DNA of 64,000 nucleotides from Spisula solida (Eukaryota; Mollusca; Bivalvia; Venerida; Mactridae), in the NCBI GenBank assembly GCA_947247005.1, contig OX365944.1:4476501-4540500 (forward strand). The letters are read 5' to 3'. The translations under genes were made by a program, and so were the position numbers. This document shows positions 1 to 11,833 of this stretch, one piece after another; positions within the stretch are counted from its first letter, which is position 1; each line of letters starts with the position of its first letter. The notes under the pieces are model-generated. The model worked only from the letters and a program-made list of their open reading frames with translations. It did not search any database and was not told the DNA's origin.

Positions 1-843
1 TTACATTATTACTACTCACAGAGACGTATCATTCTATCGTAGTTTATTTGTGGTCTCAGTTCGTGTGAAGGCTGTTTTCAAGTAATTCGTGTATCTAGAA
101 CAAACACACTTGTTGTTTTATGTGAAATATCACCACGATAGATTGGGGTCTCCATTAAATTCTATGCACTATCATTACCATGTCTTGCTTTATCAGGCAC
201 CCGACGTATTCTAGCGATAAAATGTGATAACTAGTCAAGTTTTCTATCGTTCCGTATCAATATATATTTTCAATTTCATTACCTGACTATCATGTTTGTT
301 TTTAGCTTATACAATAGAATTTCGGCGTAAATTATCGAGTGTCAGATACGAATGTTGTTTGTTTGTAGATATAAACTAACACCTTGATCATTTATATCTT
401 GGATGTTCGCTCAATGATCGCGATATATCGTATATTTACTAATTTCTGAAATCTAATAATAAATACATGTGATTTAATATTTCACATTCGTGAAACAACT
501 TTTAAAAGTTTCTTCGGAATAGCACAACATATGTCACTTTATTAAGTTCGTGTATGCATGTAAACTGCACGGTAAGTCATAAGACCTGCAACGTCAAAGT
601 TTCGTACGCCAGTATAGTGATCATTCAAACTACTTCCGGTTTATTTGGCGTCTCAAAAATAAAAAATAAAAACACATTATATTTCTAATGCACGAATTTT
701 GATTTGCCTGATTTTTGTTTTTACCAGCTGCAATCCCACTTTTTGGTGCAGCTATTTTTATTCAGCGAATAATTTTCGCCTTTGTTAATATATTTTATTT
801 TCAACAAAACTGTGTAAAACGGGAAATAATTCTTGTGTTTTTT
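1..843. other. Intergenic, no gene seen
   Basis: AT-rich sequence with no long open frame, no splice-bounded coding block and no recognised repeat. Confidence 0.5.
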
Positions 844-985
844 TTCATGAATATTTGTCAGCAATGTCGATGTTCCACAGCACGTAGAGAAGTTGCTGGT
901 TTCTGGTGGAAGGGTAACAATTAGCACTGGTTTGAATACAGTACCTGGAACTGAGTGTTTCTGAGGCGAATCGGCCGCCGTTGAA
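844..985 (+). mobile_element. SINE-body fragment, 'CCACATGTGGAG' family (copy A)
   Basis: It carries the ordered modules of a family seen at 14.6, 38.9, 40.8 and 58.8 kb: a TTTGTCA-CAATGT start, a degenerate CCACATGTGGAGAAGTTG core (here CCACAGCACGTAGAGAAGTTG), a TTCTGGTGGAAGGG segment, then ACTGG-GAATACAGT-CCTGGAA and GGCGAATCGGCCGCC. The tRNA-like head is not visible in this copy. The boundaries are approximate. Confidence 0.55.
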
Positions 986-3339
986 TACTTAAAAAATCTA
1001 AATTGTTCAGAAATGGCGTTAAACCGGAAGAAACAGTTATATATTGCACCGAATTCACATGTTGATATAGCTATACTATCAAATAAATAGTGTCAATATC
1101 ACAGGTGTTTAATATCTAGAAGTATACGCCTTAAATTTATTATCGTGCTTAAAATGTTTTTTATCCGATGCAAACCTATTCACATCCTAAGTCACCAGAA
1201 CAAATGGTTTCCTGTCCATATAAAGCCATAAACCAATTCTGAGAGTCACAATTATTGGTAGCACTATTATCTTCATATTTACTGTACAAAATCTTTAACT
1301 GGATTTCCGAAATAATATCAAATAACATTGTACTAGTAACCATGGTAAGAGGTTATATAAAAGCGAGGCCGCATTTGGATAAGGTATTGGTCGCGAAACC
1401 AGAATCGCAGTCTCTTACTCAGCACGAATCGCGATTGGATTGGCCTAAGCCTTCCTATAACTCACTGACACCATGCATGTTTCCAGGAGTCTGGCATTAA
1501 AGGTGCTGCCTCACAGATTGGGCTAAAATCTTGATTTTCCAACCTAACCAAGTAAGAAATAGAAAGCCACTGACGGTTGCTGTATGATAGATTTGGTGCA
1601 AATAAGCAATTTTAACCACTCTCGATATCGCCCACTGAGTATTTTTTTCTTGAAAAAAGGCGCTAAGTTTCCTTCCAATATGCTTTGTGAATTATATAAT
1701 TCACAAACGTGATCGAACTGGTACATCAACAATCGACAGCGTATTCATCAGTGAAGTATTTTGTTCCTTTTTATTCGGTTTCTTTCAAATGCGCACAAAT
1801 TTCAGGCAATTTAAGTAAAAGTAGTGTTAATTCTATAGGGTATTAAAACCCTATAGAATTTTCGATGTAAAAATACTAAATAACTACAAAATGCCGAAGT
1901 TTCTCAAGTTATTTTGGATGTCAGGGTGGTTGTCTATGGGATATACAGCCAACTATACCAAAATTACGCGAATATTTGACAATTTTATTTTTGCAATACA
2001 CTAATATGTGAGGCAGCCCCTTTAAAGCCGTGTCAGTCAATGGAATTGTAAATGACAGAAGTATAGAATAAAACTTCCAGAATGTTTTCGTCAATGAACG
2101 ATGCGCGTAATATGTGATTGCAGCAATGTTTGTTTTAAAATTACTACATGTTTTATATGAACATTTATTTTGGTGAAATTTCATACTGAGATTTGTTTTT
2201 ATATTCAAATGTTGCAATGTATTAAGATTGAGTAATAATTTGGCACAATCATGAGACGAATTTAATTTGACACAAATATCATTCTGTCCTTATTTTGAAA
2301 TAAATAACAGCTGAGTATAACACAAGAGTGGAAAATATAGTTCCATTAAGAGGAATACATTAAAAATACGATACATTTCCTAATAATGTTCATGAATCTA
2401 TTTTTATTCAGCCATTTTAAGTGATTTTGTAACAATAACAAGAAAAATCGTGACTATTTCAAAGGGCCTTTAACAAACAGGATGCTTCATTCTCTGATGG
2501 CATAATTATGATGTAAATAAATTTATGTATAGCATTAGTTTAAAGGTTGATGCACATAACCTAAAAATATTTCACTTTGAATCCTACATTATAATTTCTT
2601 GGACATTCAACTTGAGTAGCTGAATAAAGACCAACTGTTATGTTCTAAACCTTTTTCAAGATTTTACCGATGTTTTTGCAAACATAGGGTGTTGATTCTT
2701 AAGTGGCTGAAACGATAGAAAAAGTGGATAATTGTTATTTCGCTCAAAACGGTATAGTGTTTCTTTTCAGGACGTAACATTTTCATTTAAAACATAGCTC
2801 ATTTGCACGAACATTGGGTGTCACAATCTGGGTTCTTTCTGCAGTATCCATGTCGGTTGTTTTTGCAAATAAGTGCAATATTGGCACCTATAGTGATAGT
2901 TGTGCGAGCATTGACACGTCTTGTAGTTTTCAAAGTCGGTGCAGGTATCGTACGATGCCAAATGGACTTATCCACTGAAAACGTAATTTTAGCGACAAGT
3001 CTTATTAAATTGGGTATCACGATTTACCTGCTTTAGTAAAAACGTTAAATATATACACTTTACACCATCTTTAATTATATAAGAAGGTCCGTAAATATGT
3101 GAGTCTATACTTCCTCGTTTTATTATGGACAACCGGGATGATGTACATTAATTGACATTATTCACATTGTTGCCAAATCATATAAAAAAAGTGTTCTGTG
3201 TTTTAAATGCATGGTTGGTCCAAATTACGCAAAGAATCAAGAGGCATGATAATTTTAATCTGGCCCTTTGATTATCATGAAAGCCTCAACTAGAACATGG
3301 AACTTGACTCGCTCCATTACAGTACTAAAATATAACAGA
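986..3339. other. Intergenic, no gene seen
   Basis: Only short chance open frames are present, none with family motifs or flanking splice signals. The one structured item is the perfect hairpin at 1829-1860, listed separately. Confidence 0.45.
1829..1860. repeat. Perfect 13-bp inverted repeat (hairpin)
   Basis: AATTCTATAGGGT at 1829-1841 is the exact reverse complement of 1848-1860, with a 6-nt loop. It could be the core of a small decayed palindromic element. No flanking duplication was recognised. Confidence 0.7.
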
Positions 3340-3342
3340 TAA

Positions 3343-3425
3343 GTTGGACAGGGAAGGCAGCACTCAACTAGCCGAGCACAGAAAACATAAAAAACACAAA
3401 CTACAATTACACTGCACAATGTCCA
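3343..3425 (+). mobile_element. Fragment related to the LINE 5' module (copy 1)
   Basis: The segment ACAGGGAAGGCAGCACTCAA...GCCGAGCACAGAAAACAT closely matches the 5' region of the LINE at 26.4 kb and an inverted copy near 4.43-4.48 kb. It is a solitary 5'-type fragment with no coding sequence attached. Confidence 0.6.
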
Positions 3426-3914
3426 ACACATATACGAACGACTGAGAAAATGAACTGTCCACCACTTTAATCACCACTTTACTTTTCAAGAAATATGACT
3501 CCGCTTTCTTAAGGCTACAGTCTAATATTTATAAAAGTTTCAATAAATACGCAACTTTTCACGGTTAAACATATTTGAAGTTTGAGCACAAATTGAGTAT
3601 GAACTTTGCTTTATAATGATGGGGCATGTACATTATATAATGAGTTTCGGTGTGAATGTTGTGGGGTTTAAACCACACAATACTTTGAAGAGCAACATTG
3701 TATGTACCCATTAACTGGCTGCTTCTGACAAGTAAAAGCGACCTTGCCAAATGGTGCCATATTTGACCTTATGCTCGTACATTTAACTCACGGAGTGATA
3801 CATGTATATACATGTAGAAAATATTATTATTGGCGCAATGATCCATCAGGTGTTAGAAGATTGGGTTTGGTTTTTATTAAAAATGAAATTACTCATATGT
3901 TCTTGTACTTTGTG

Positions 3915-4170
3915 TAGTAGTAATAATAATAATGATAATAACAATAAAAAATCTTTATTTTCTGAAGGTAGCATGTTAAGACATAATAATAATTATTCTA
4001 TGTGATAGAACAATACATATCTTATTTACAACAAGGCATTCAGTCATTGAAGAGTACATATATTAACAACACAAAGCAAGAAACATCAATTATAACGTGT
4101 GCCAATGCATTTGTATATAAACGTTTACGTTTAAAATTGAAATAACACCAGGCACACACTCTGACTCATC

Positions 4171-4240
<70 letters not shown>

Positions 4241-4260
4241 TGACTCATGATGTTGTCACA
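3915..4260 (-). repeat. (TAA)n microsatellite and probable LINE 3' tail in reverse orientation
   Basis: A run of (TAA)n fills about 4172-4239. At 3915-3950 another degenerate TAA/TGATAA tract is followed by AAAAAATCTTTATTTTCTGAAGG. On the minus strand this reads as an AATAAAGATTTTT end followed by a simple-repeat tail, as non-LTR elements have. With the inverted 5' module at 4.43-4.48 kb it may mark a short internally deleted element of about 0.56 kb. Confidence 0.45.
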
Positions 4261-4399
4261 CTGAAACTTAATTAATTTGTTGCCCTATACTATACTTAAT
4301 GATTGAATAAATAAACACTTGAAGCTCAATAACGGAACAAAACCGAATTCATTTTCAAAGACGTGTATAAAGTGCATAGTCAATTACACAGTTCAGTTG

Positions 4400-4486
4400 G
4401 GCATTGTGCCTTGTATGTTTTGTATGTCTTCTTTGCTCGGCTGGTTAAGTTGAGTGCTGCCTTCCCTGTCTGACTTAATATTATCG
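4400..4486 (-). mobile_element. Fragment related to the LINE 5' module (copy 2, inverted)
   Basis: On the minus strand this reads TTAAGTCAGACAGGGAAGGC then AGCACTCAACTTAACCAGCC and GAGCA. This is almost the sequence at 26404-26460, and the upstream bases TTAAGTCAGA are shared too. It points to a common 5' end for the family. Confidence 0.6.
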
Positions 4487-5405
4487 TTTTTAATGTGTTT
4501 AATACTTTTTAAAGATATTTTAAATTCAGTTGCTGACCTGTACAGTATATTATACATAAGTATATTTCAAAGAAAAAAAATAAAAGCACCTAGATTTTAA
4601 TCTTGTTGCGGTTGTTTGTCGTTCTGCGCAATGTACAGATGTTATGATGTACGTATATTATATATCTAATCAGGGCGTTTGTTTAATTAACTGTATATGA
4701 AGTTTTTAAAGCCACATGCATTGTATACTATCAAGTTTTTACATGACGATACTCATCAGTATATCAGTTTGAAATGTTATACCAGCTGAACGACTTGATT
4801 AGAATATTGTCAGTTCACGCTGCGACAAGGATCGGAATATGTTCTTTACAATGACACCGTCGGTAGGGATGGCTCGAGATTATCTCCAACTCGCAGCTGT
4901 AATTACAGGTGTGCAACAATCAAGCGCAGATGCGAACATCGGCCTCCATAGATACGCAACAACAGTCGTTCCCTAATAAAAATACATGTTTATATAATAA
5001 ATCTAATCGTAGCTTATGGTTTTATTATCTTGTCGGTGCTCTACTGAAATGTATCATCAAGCTCAAAAGTCATTGAGTGTACTTCTGTTTGAATACTTAC
5101 TTAAACCGATGTCCCGGTAAACAAAACATATTTAACAATACATCAAATTAAACGTCAGCTATTTTTATTCATAATAAGAAAAATAAAATACATTACTAGT
5201 AATTTAATAATAGCAATACATTTTTAATAACACTCGTATTTAACAAAACAAATCACACACCATTGTAAAGAAATACAAAATGCAGTCACGTAGTGCCTGT
5301 GCATCAGTACCATGTAAACCCATGTGTTGCTAGGACAGTTGTTTGACACTTCTCGTGAAATTAATTGATTTGCGAATTAGGTATTTATAGGCACATGGTT
5401 TTATT

Positions 5406-5597
5406 GTGTACCCTATGTATAGAGAAGGTTGTGCAGCGGCCATGTTTAGCCGCAACGGATATGACGTCACAGGAATTGGTATCCGTGTTTGCTTTGCTTT
5501 GACAACTATATAAAAACTGGGTACCAACTTTCGTAACGTCATATCCGTTACGGCTAAACATGGCCGCTGCACAACATTCCCTGTACATAGGGTACAC
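5406..5597. mobile_element. Hairpin MITE with ~62-bp inverted arms
   Basis: The arms 5406-5467 and 5536-5597 are near-perfect reverse complements. They begin GTGTACCCTATGTA and include TTGTGCAGCGGCCATGTTTA and GGATATGACGT. About 68 bp of unrelated sequence lies between them. No transposase is present. The left arm runs into a TGACGTCA palindrome (CRE-type) at its inner end. Superfamily unknown; no target duplication was confirmed. Confidence 0.75.
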
Positions 5598-8500
5598 TCA
5601 GATAATTTGATATACATAGGGTACATTCGGATCATTAAAACCATGTACCTATGTTTATGGTATTCTGTTTCATTGTCAGTCACAGCGACTTAAAGACATA
5701 GGAAATAAAGACACCTTACTTTGACCGTTACTTGGCTATTGCAGAGGTTGTGGTTTACAAGCTACAATTACTGATTCCTCGAAAAAAAATTTAGAACCTC
5801 CGCCAAAATGATCTTTTTGTGCAACATTACAATCAGCAACACTGTACAGGTATATTGTTATTATTGAATTATTTCTTGTTGTAATTAAAATTGGCTTTAA
5901 TTTGATATGTTACTTTATGCACTTTCTTAATTATGCTTATCCCAATAGAGGTGGTGAGACTTTTGAGCATAAGTATATATAAAATTATCGACGCGCGTGA
6001 TATCATATCTCAGTGAAATTGGAACACAATCCTGTTACGTGACCCCGTTGTATAGCGGGATTTAATTAGTTGCGCTTTATATAGTGCGTTTTAACTGAAC
6101 ACGAATTGTCTCATTTTCGCCGTCCAATTCTGATTTATACATTACTACAGAATAAATTATATAGGTACTCAAGACGCTTTTTCACGAGGAGCAAAATAAG
6201 TGATGGATAATATCTTTTAATGGCAAAACCCCTCTCCATTTTAGGGTGGTCACCGGCCCTTCACTGATCGAAAGAAATTTTCTTGCCATCATTGCCAAGT
6301 AGGACAACCGCAACATGCATGGAAAGCAACACTTCTTTCACAAGCATGTTGGCATGGGAGAATACACGTTCTACACTTTGTATCTGTTTAGTAAGGGAGG
6401 GATTTGTCTCTGTGGGATTTTGTCATACTATTATATCAGTTTTGCGGTTTCTTTAGTGTCATACTACTTAAGGAGTTGTTTTGCCTCGTAGTTCAACTGT
6501 CATGCCATATAGACAGAGGCTTTTCCACGAAGAGTAATCCGGTCATTAGATTACTTTACACTGTTTCTTTATCTGCATCATGTTCCCACTAAAGATCTTA
6601 GTAATATAGTTCTAAAAAACTGCCTCAGATCGACAAAAACACAGGACAGCTTCTATTCAAACCAACAAACTGAACTACTTAAACTTATACATTGAAATTA
6701 CATTGCGTGAATATCTTATTCAGCGTCCTCATAAAAATACTGTATAATAAGTAAGATATTGTTATTGTAGTAGTTGAAACAAATCAAAGCAACTGTTATC
6801 ATGAAAACTGTCACGTGAATTAAAAATCCAACTTTCTCAAACAGTCAAAATAATTAAAACACAGTCAGAAACTTCAACCAAACATACCCATAAATTAGAT
6901 ACTAATATCCACTTTTCTTAAACAGCCAAAATAATTAAATACCAATTGACTCTTTTAAACCTGGTTTAAACTGACACCTTATTTTAAGACATGTTAATCA
7001 GCAGAATCACTATCAAACATAACGTTGGTAGTTTGTCCGTGTGTTTTAAGTTCGAAGTGCGTTTCCTTATAAATACCGATAATGAAGTTACAACATGTGT
7101 CTAACAATCGGTTTTCATTCACTTTTTGTGAATTTCATTTACACACGATTTTTCAGGACAAGACAACTACCATTGTTTAATTCGATGGGAAAATCATGAA
7201 ACTGTTTTCTAAACAAACAGAACGGTCTTCTACAATTTTTACATCTTTATTTTTCTCAAATATATCACCGACTTTTATTGTTTACATAAGTTTTACAATG
7301 TGCCATTGTTTCGGGAAAGTTTTAGCAAATGAAACAAATGGGTTTTTTTATTTGAAAAAAGATCATAACAAATCGAACAGGGCAGGCAGCATGGAAGTCA
7401 AATCCCAAACCTTTTGGTGTGTAGCTCTTGCTGTTGCTTTTTGGGTCCAACTTACTTCTTAAATAAGCCACTTATAGGCACTTTGCTGCTCTACTAATTG
7501 CCTGTTTCTTTATGGATATTTAGATTTATGATTTAGAAATGTTATGATGATTTACCATACTTGTGTATTATGCTTGTTTTCAAACATTTGTCATGTTTAG
7601 TTCAAGTACAATATAATAGTAGTCTATGTATATTCTGTAAATATGTTCATATTATTGTTATGGGCCGGTGACCAATATAAAATACAATCATTGTCATTGT
7701 CAAATCATGGAATACATCTACTGGCATTCAGTCTGACTGAAGTACGGATGTCAAAATATGTCATGTTAGCTTACTATTTTACCAGATAGACTTAAGTAAG
7801 TTCAGTTTCCGGGTGTAGGCCTATTTATATACTTTCTACTGGACTTCCGCATGATTTACTGGACATATATACTAGTTTGCATTTAAAACTCATTTGCAGT
7901 CTGGAGTAGATTTGAACTGATACGCTTACTAGTTTGTGACAAATTTAAAATACGTTAATATACCAGCGTATAGTTTGAATACATGTAAAAGTAAATAGGT
8001 CATAGCGGTAGGAAACAAGTTTTAGCTGAGATGATATCCTTAGATTTTTTTATTCTGGCCTACCCCACTGAAATATATGAATTCAGATTATGTCAAAGTA
8101 CAGATTCATTAACATCGTAGAATTCCCCAAGTTAATAAGGTCTTATCAAAAAGTTGGTATTTTTATTGTAACAAGGAAATTAATTCATATGCAAGTTAAT
8201 AAAATCGAAATTAATTTTGTTATTGGTTGGACAAATTATTGTTGGAACATGTTCTCGCTGGGATGCGCCGGGTAGACAGAACTGGTTACCAAGCAGAAAC
8301 AGTCAAATGAGCACGCTCCTCACGTTATGAAGCAACCGAGTAAACACCGTTTGTTTGTCGTTACGTTCTACATATCAAGTTTAATTAAAATCGACCCATA
8401 CAATAATGAGATTTGTAGAAATTCGTCCGTCTAATATAAATTGCTGGGAATTAATGAAAGCAGAAATGCTGATTTCATCCAAAGTTTTCCCATACAATAT

Positions 8501-10278
8501 AAATAAAACGACATCTATTATAAAAGTTATGGATATAATCGCATGACGGTGTAAGATTGTGATAAATTCGATAGGGAAGAATTTTAACTCCATATCAATA
8601 TGGTTAGAACGTGGTTGTCAATGAATATAATCGGTAATCTCGAAAAGCTTAAAAGCATTCAGGTGTCAAGGAATAAATCACATTGTGACATACATACAAT
8701 GATACCTTTATCGCCTCAAGTTTTTAAATGGAACTAGCTGTTGAAATTGAGAGCATCTTTCCCATAATGCAAATCTGCGGTGCTTAATGTCAAATCACCT
8801 CGATAAACAAACCCTGTATCACAGTCTAGCAACAGTATTTAAATAACCAAAAGTGGAGAATATTATCAAACTAAAACAAATTCTCACCAGAGACTTATGT
8901 TCATAGCCGTTCCTGCTTTACCGCCTTCATAAGCAGTGTAAACAACCTAACTTCCGGTTTGTGCTGCCAGCGTTAATTTCGGAACCAATCCTCAATTGTT
9001 TCCAATCCTTGTTTCCGTGCGTGTCGTCTGCTGTACCAAATGGGATCGGTTATTATTCATATTAATATCTAGGTAATATATAATTGTTATAATAATAGTG
9101 ACAAACCCCCACAAGGAGAAAATGGCGTCTGATTTATGGCATCTTAATTGTGTAGTTCAAAGTTCTCTTCGTGTTGATACAATACGTGACGTGTAACTTG
9201 ATTTTGTGAAGTAAATAAACTCTGACTATATCGTTTAATGAAAATGGAATTTAGGAAATATGAAATTAATTAGTCATGTATGCGTGTAAGTGTTAATTGA
9301 TATTCAGTCTTTAATACAACAACGCACAAAACAGAGGGAATAATGTATGTGTTTAAAGTGAATGTACCATTTGCCTTCGAAACAATTCATGTTTTCTTTT
9401 CAATCACCAGATCTTGTATTTTAGGCATATTACATTTGGTTCGTTTTTGCACATGTCATTACATCGAATGTTTAAACGGATTAAATACATTATATTACTT
9501 TTATGAATTGACCACACGTGTCTGCCTAGAATTGTCCTTATCGAATAATGATGAAGCAGCCGATGGCATGCCCTAAAATAGTTCAGTTTGTTTTGAAACG
9601 TAATGAAGAATCATTATATTATATGTTACAATCGAAGAAATTTTAGACATCACAAAGCCAAGTCTTTCAAAAAGTGGATTAATATAGTAGCACATGTTTC
9701 AAAAGTCTCTGAGTCCGTCATACCAAAGACCAAATTAAACGATACGAGTATTACCAATGTTTGGCGCTCACCATTAAGAAGGAACACGTGTTTACGTTCT
9801 GTCGTGTTTCCACGTGGCAATGTGTATACCATCAGGAATGGTGTGGCAGCAGTGATTAATACAAGTTGTCTTTCTTCTGTCAATATCGACCTAAAATAAA
9901 TTAGTACACTATAAAACATTTTAAATCCTGATCAGACAGATTTTTTGTCAACATAGTAATGATTTTCAGTTTTTCACCATTTCAAATGTTGGAATTTGTT
10001 GACAGGTTTAATCTAAATGCATTATTCATGCAAACTAAAGTACAATGATGAAGCATTCGTAAATTCCTGCTTATGTCACAGTGAAATGTTTGCTAATTAT
10101 GTAAACCAGTTGATAACATAATATGTACAATTGTAATTAGAATTCGCAAATACGACAAAACGCGCTTCTTCCTCTTATATCATGGTGACTCATCATATTA
10201 GACGTACAATAGACATTTATATTAATTCTTTTCTTGATGCTATATTTAATGGTAACTGTAAAACCCCTATTTGCTCAC
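5598..10278. other. Intergenic, no supported gene
   Basis: No open frame here has family motifs. Items of note are a probable LINE 3' end at 7480-7705 and an AAAATGGCGTCTGA start-like motif at 9119-9132 that opens a 24-codon frame ending at 9198. The minus-strand frame at 9650-9919 was considered and set aside. Confidence 0.4.
7480..7705 (+). mobile_element. Probable LINE 3'UTR and tail
   Basis: AT-rich sequence ends in GGGCCGGTGACCAATATAAA followed by CATTGTCATTGTCA. A compact 3' end with a short tandem tail is typical of CR1/L2-type non-LTR elements. A reverse-complement match to the GGTCACCGGCCC part occurs at about 6246-6258. No RT coding sequence is left here. Confidence 0.35.
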
Positions 10279-10279
10279 C

Positions 10280-10496
10280 GGTGTTCTGTTTTATCAAAGC
10301 ACTTACGAACTTCTTTGTAATACTTTGACAACCGTAAAATGTGGTAAATGGAGCTGCAATACTAATAAAGATTCAGTTAATGAATTCCTACAAACCACAT
10401 TTGTACCAAATTTGCAGTTGTTAAAGAATTATAAACAATTTAAATTTGAACGTAAGTTTTAAGATATCCGTAAGTGCTTTGATAAAACAGTACCCA
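10280..10496. mobile_element. MITE upstream of the PERCC1-like gene
   Basis: CTGTTTTATCAAAGCACTTA plus CG at 10286-10307 is exactly inverted at 10469-10490 (22 bp). The outer bases, CACCGGTGTT against TACCCAGG, are partly complementary. The element has no coding capacity. It ends about 310 bp before the splice acceptor of the PERCC1-like coding exon. Superfamily undetermined. Confidence 0.7.
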
Positions 10497-10791
10497 GGTA
10501 TGTGATATCAAGTAGCAGGCTAGAACTATTAAAATGACACGTTAGATCAGAAACGAATTGCTGACTGGCAAAGAAAGGCTATGCTCGGCATGTGACACTT
10601 TTAAGAACAAACTTCAGAACTGTACATTTTAAGCACGAAATTGAACTGCATTGTATGCCAGTTCTGTATTTTCACACTGTTGTCACTAGTAACTGGCAAC
10701 ATTACGTGTATGCTTTCTTGAGCATTTAAGCGAGCACTTAATTTGGCATTTTCACATTACATAGCAATGATAAGCCCGTATTTATATACCA

Positions 10792-10803
10792 TTTCTATTT
10801 TCA
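10792..10803 (+). promoter_or_regulatory. Splice acceptor in the 5'UTR of the PERCC1-like gene
   Basis: The polypyrimidine tract TTTCTATTTTCAG ends at 10803 and is followed by 34 nt before ATG 10838. This suggests an upstream noncoding exon that I could not place. Confidence 0.5.
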
Positions 10804-10837
10804 GTACTGAAGAGTTGTATTCGCATACAGCTGACAG

Positions 10838-11833
10838 ATGATTGACGTGGTTGGATACGGGCAATTTCCTCGGCAACTTCCGGGAATGCATGACAACAAC
10901 GGGATGTCTGCTGCACACGGTACCCGGATGTCGCCGGGAAACTCGATACCTTCACTACATCCGGTAGCCCACGAACTTCATCATACATCTGTGATCAAGA
11001 AGCTGGACCATTCTGTTGATTCGTTTGTTCCGCCTTCTCATCACACACATCCTAATAATGACAACACAAATGACCTTCACAGTGATGCGTTTGATAACCA
11101 TGACGATGCAATGCTTGACGATGACTTTAGTGATCACGATTCTCACTATTCTGAAGACCTGGAAGATATTGACATGGACTTGGAACCTAAGCGAGACATG
11201 ACTAAACAATTGTTAGATTTCGCGACAATAGTTAGTACGGATATACAAAAGTTTTTCGGTCGGAAAAAAGGTGAAGATGACTCATGTGATATTTATGAAG
11301 ACAAATGGACTTCAACTAAGTCGGGTAGGGAATTATACTATGCTGATCTTATGAAAATTGTTCATGGTGAGGATAAAGGCAATGGAAAGGGAGGTAAATC
11401 ATCACCGCTTCTTGATATTTCAAATTCTGTTAGTGCAGTTAAAGACAACAGGAATAGTTTTACGGGAAAACCTGATAAGAAATTAGGTGTAGGACCACTA
11501 AATGAATTGTTTGAATACGGCCTTAGACATTTTATGACGGACAAAAAGCTAAAACAAAATAAGGAAATTAAAAGACTGAAACCAGAAGCTAAAAAATTCC
11601 AAAGTGTCACTCCGATGCATACTCGGAAACTTCCAACCTCGTTTTGGAAAGAGCCCGGCTCACAGTCTACGAATGTAGCGGAAACACGACAAAGTAGCAA
11701 CAATTCGGTGTTACAATCAAATAATCCGCCTGACTTTAGTGATCTCTTGGAAAGTTGGCGACTGGACAGGAATGAGTTTAGTGGTGATATAACATCATCG
11801 AGTGAAGTTAGCATGTCACCTGAGTCGGTATGA
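10838..11833 (+). CDS. PERCC1-like protein (single coding exon, 331 aa)
   Basis: The frame runs from ATG 10838 to TGA 11831-11833. Residues 1-60 are low-complexity and residues 75-116 are rich in Asp, His and Ser. Three compact blocks look conserved: LLDFATIVSTDIQKFFGRKK...DIYEDKW...GRELYYADLMKI (about 125-174), GPLNELFEYGLRHF (219-232) and VTPMHTRKLPTSFWKEPG (257-274). A PPDFSDLLESW motif follows at 297-307. From memory, vertebrate PERCC1, a small protein tied to enteroendocrine development, has the same order: a DIQ-FFGRK/ELYYADL block, a LFDYGLR-type block, then an LP-SFWKEP-type block. That assignment rests on recall, not alignment. No signal peptide, membrane segment or catalytic motif is seen. 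The Asp/His-rich N-terminus is probably disordered. If it is not PERCC1, it is an uncharacterised protein with the same motif set. Confidence 0.6.
   Translation: MIDVVGYGQFPRQLPGMHDNNGMSAAHGTRMSPGNSIPSLHPVAHELHHTSVIKKLDHSVDSFVPPSHHTHPNNDNTNDLHSDAFDNHDDAMLDDDFSDHDSHYSEDLEDIDMDLEPKRDMTKQLLDFATIVSTDIQKFFGRKKGEDDSCDIYEDKWTSTKSGRELYYADLMKIVHGEDKGNGKGGKSSPLLDISNSVSAVKDNRNSFTGKPDKKLGVGPLNELFEYGLRHFMTDKKLKQNKEIKRLKPEAKKFQSVTPMHTRKLPTSFWKEPGSQSTNVAETRQSSNNSVLQSNNPPDFSDLLESWRLDRNEFSGDITSSSEVSMSPESV

Noticed and set aside
5330..5683. A 117-codon minus-strand open frame.
   Set aside because: It lies largely over the hairpin MITE and has no motifs.
9119..9198. A short frame opening in AAAATGGCGTCTGA, looking like a YY1/start-codon first exon.
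   Set aside because: It closes after 24 codons and no convincing donor or next exon was found. A similar case at 16930-17010 was set aside for the same reason.
9650..9919. An 89-codon minus-strand open frame with hydrophobic stretches, an acceptor-like TTTATTTTAG and a GGTGAGC donor-like site, which looked like an exon of a membrane protein.
   Set aside because: No family motif recognised, no neighbouring exon, and the opposite strand is open over the same stretch. Transcript evidence would be needed.
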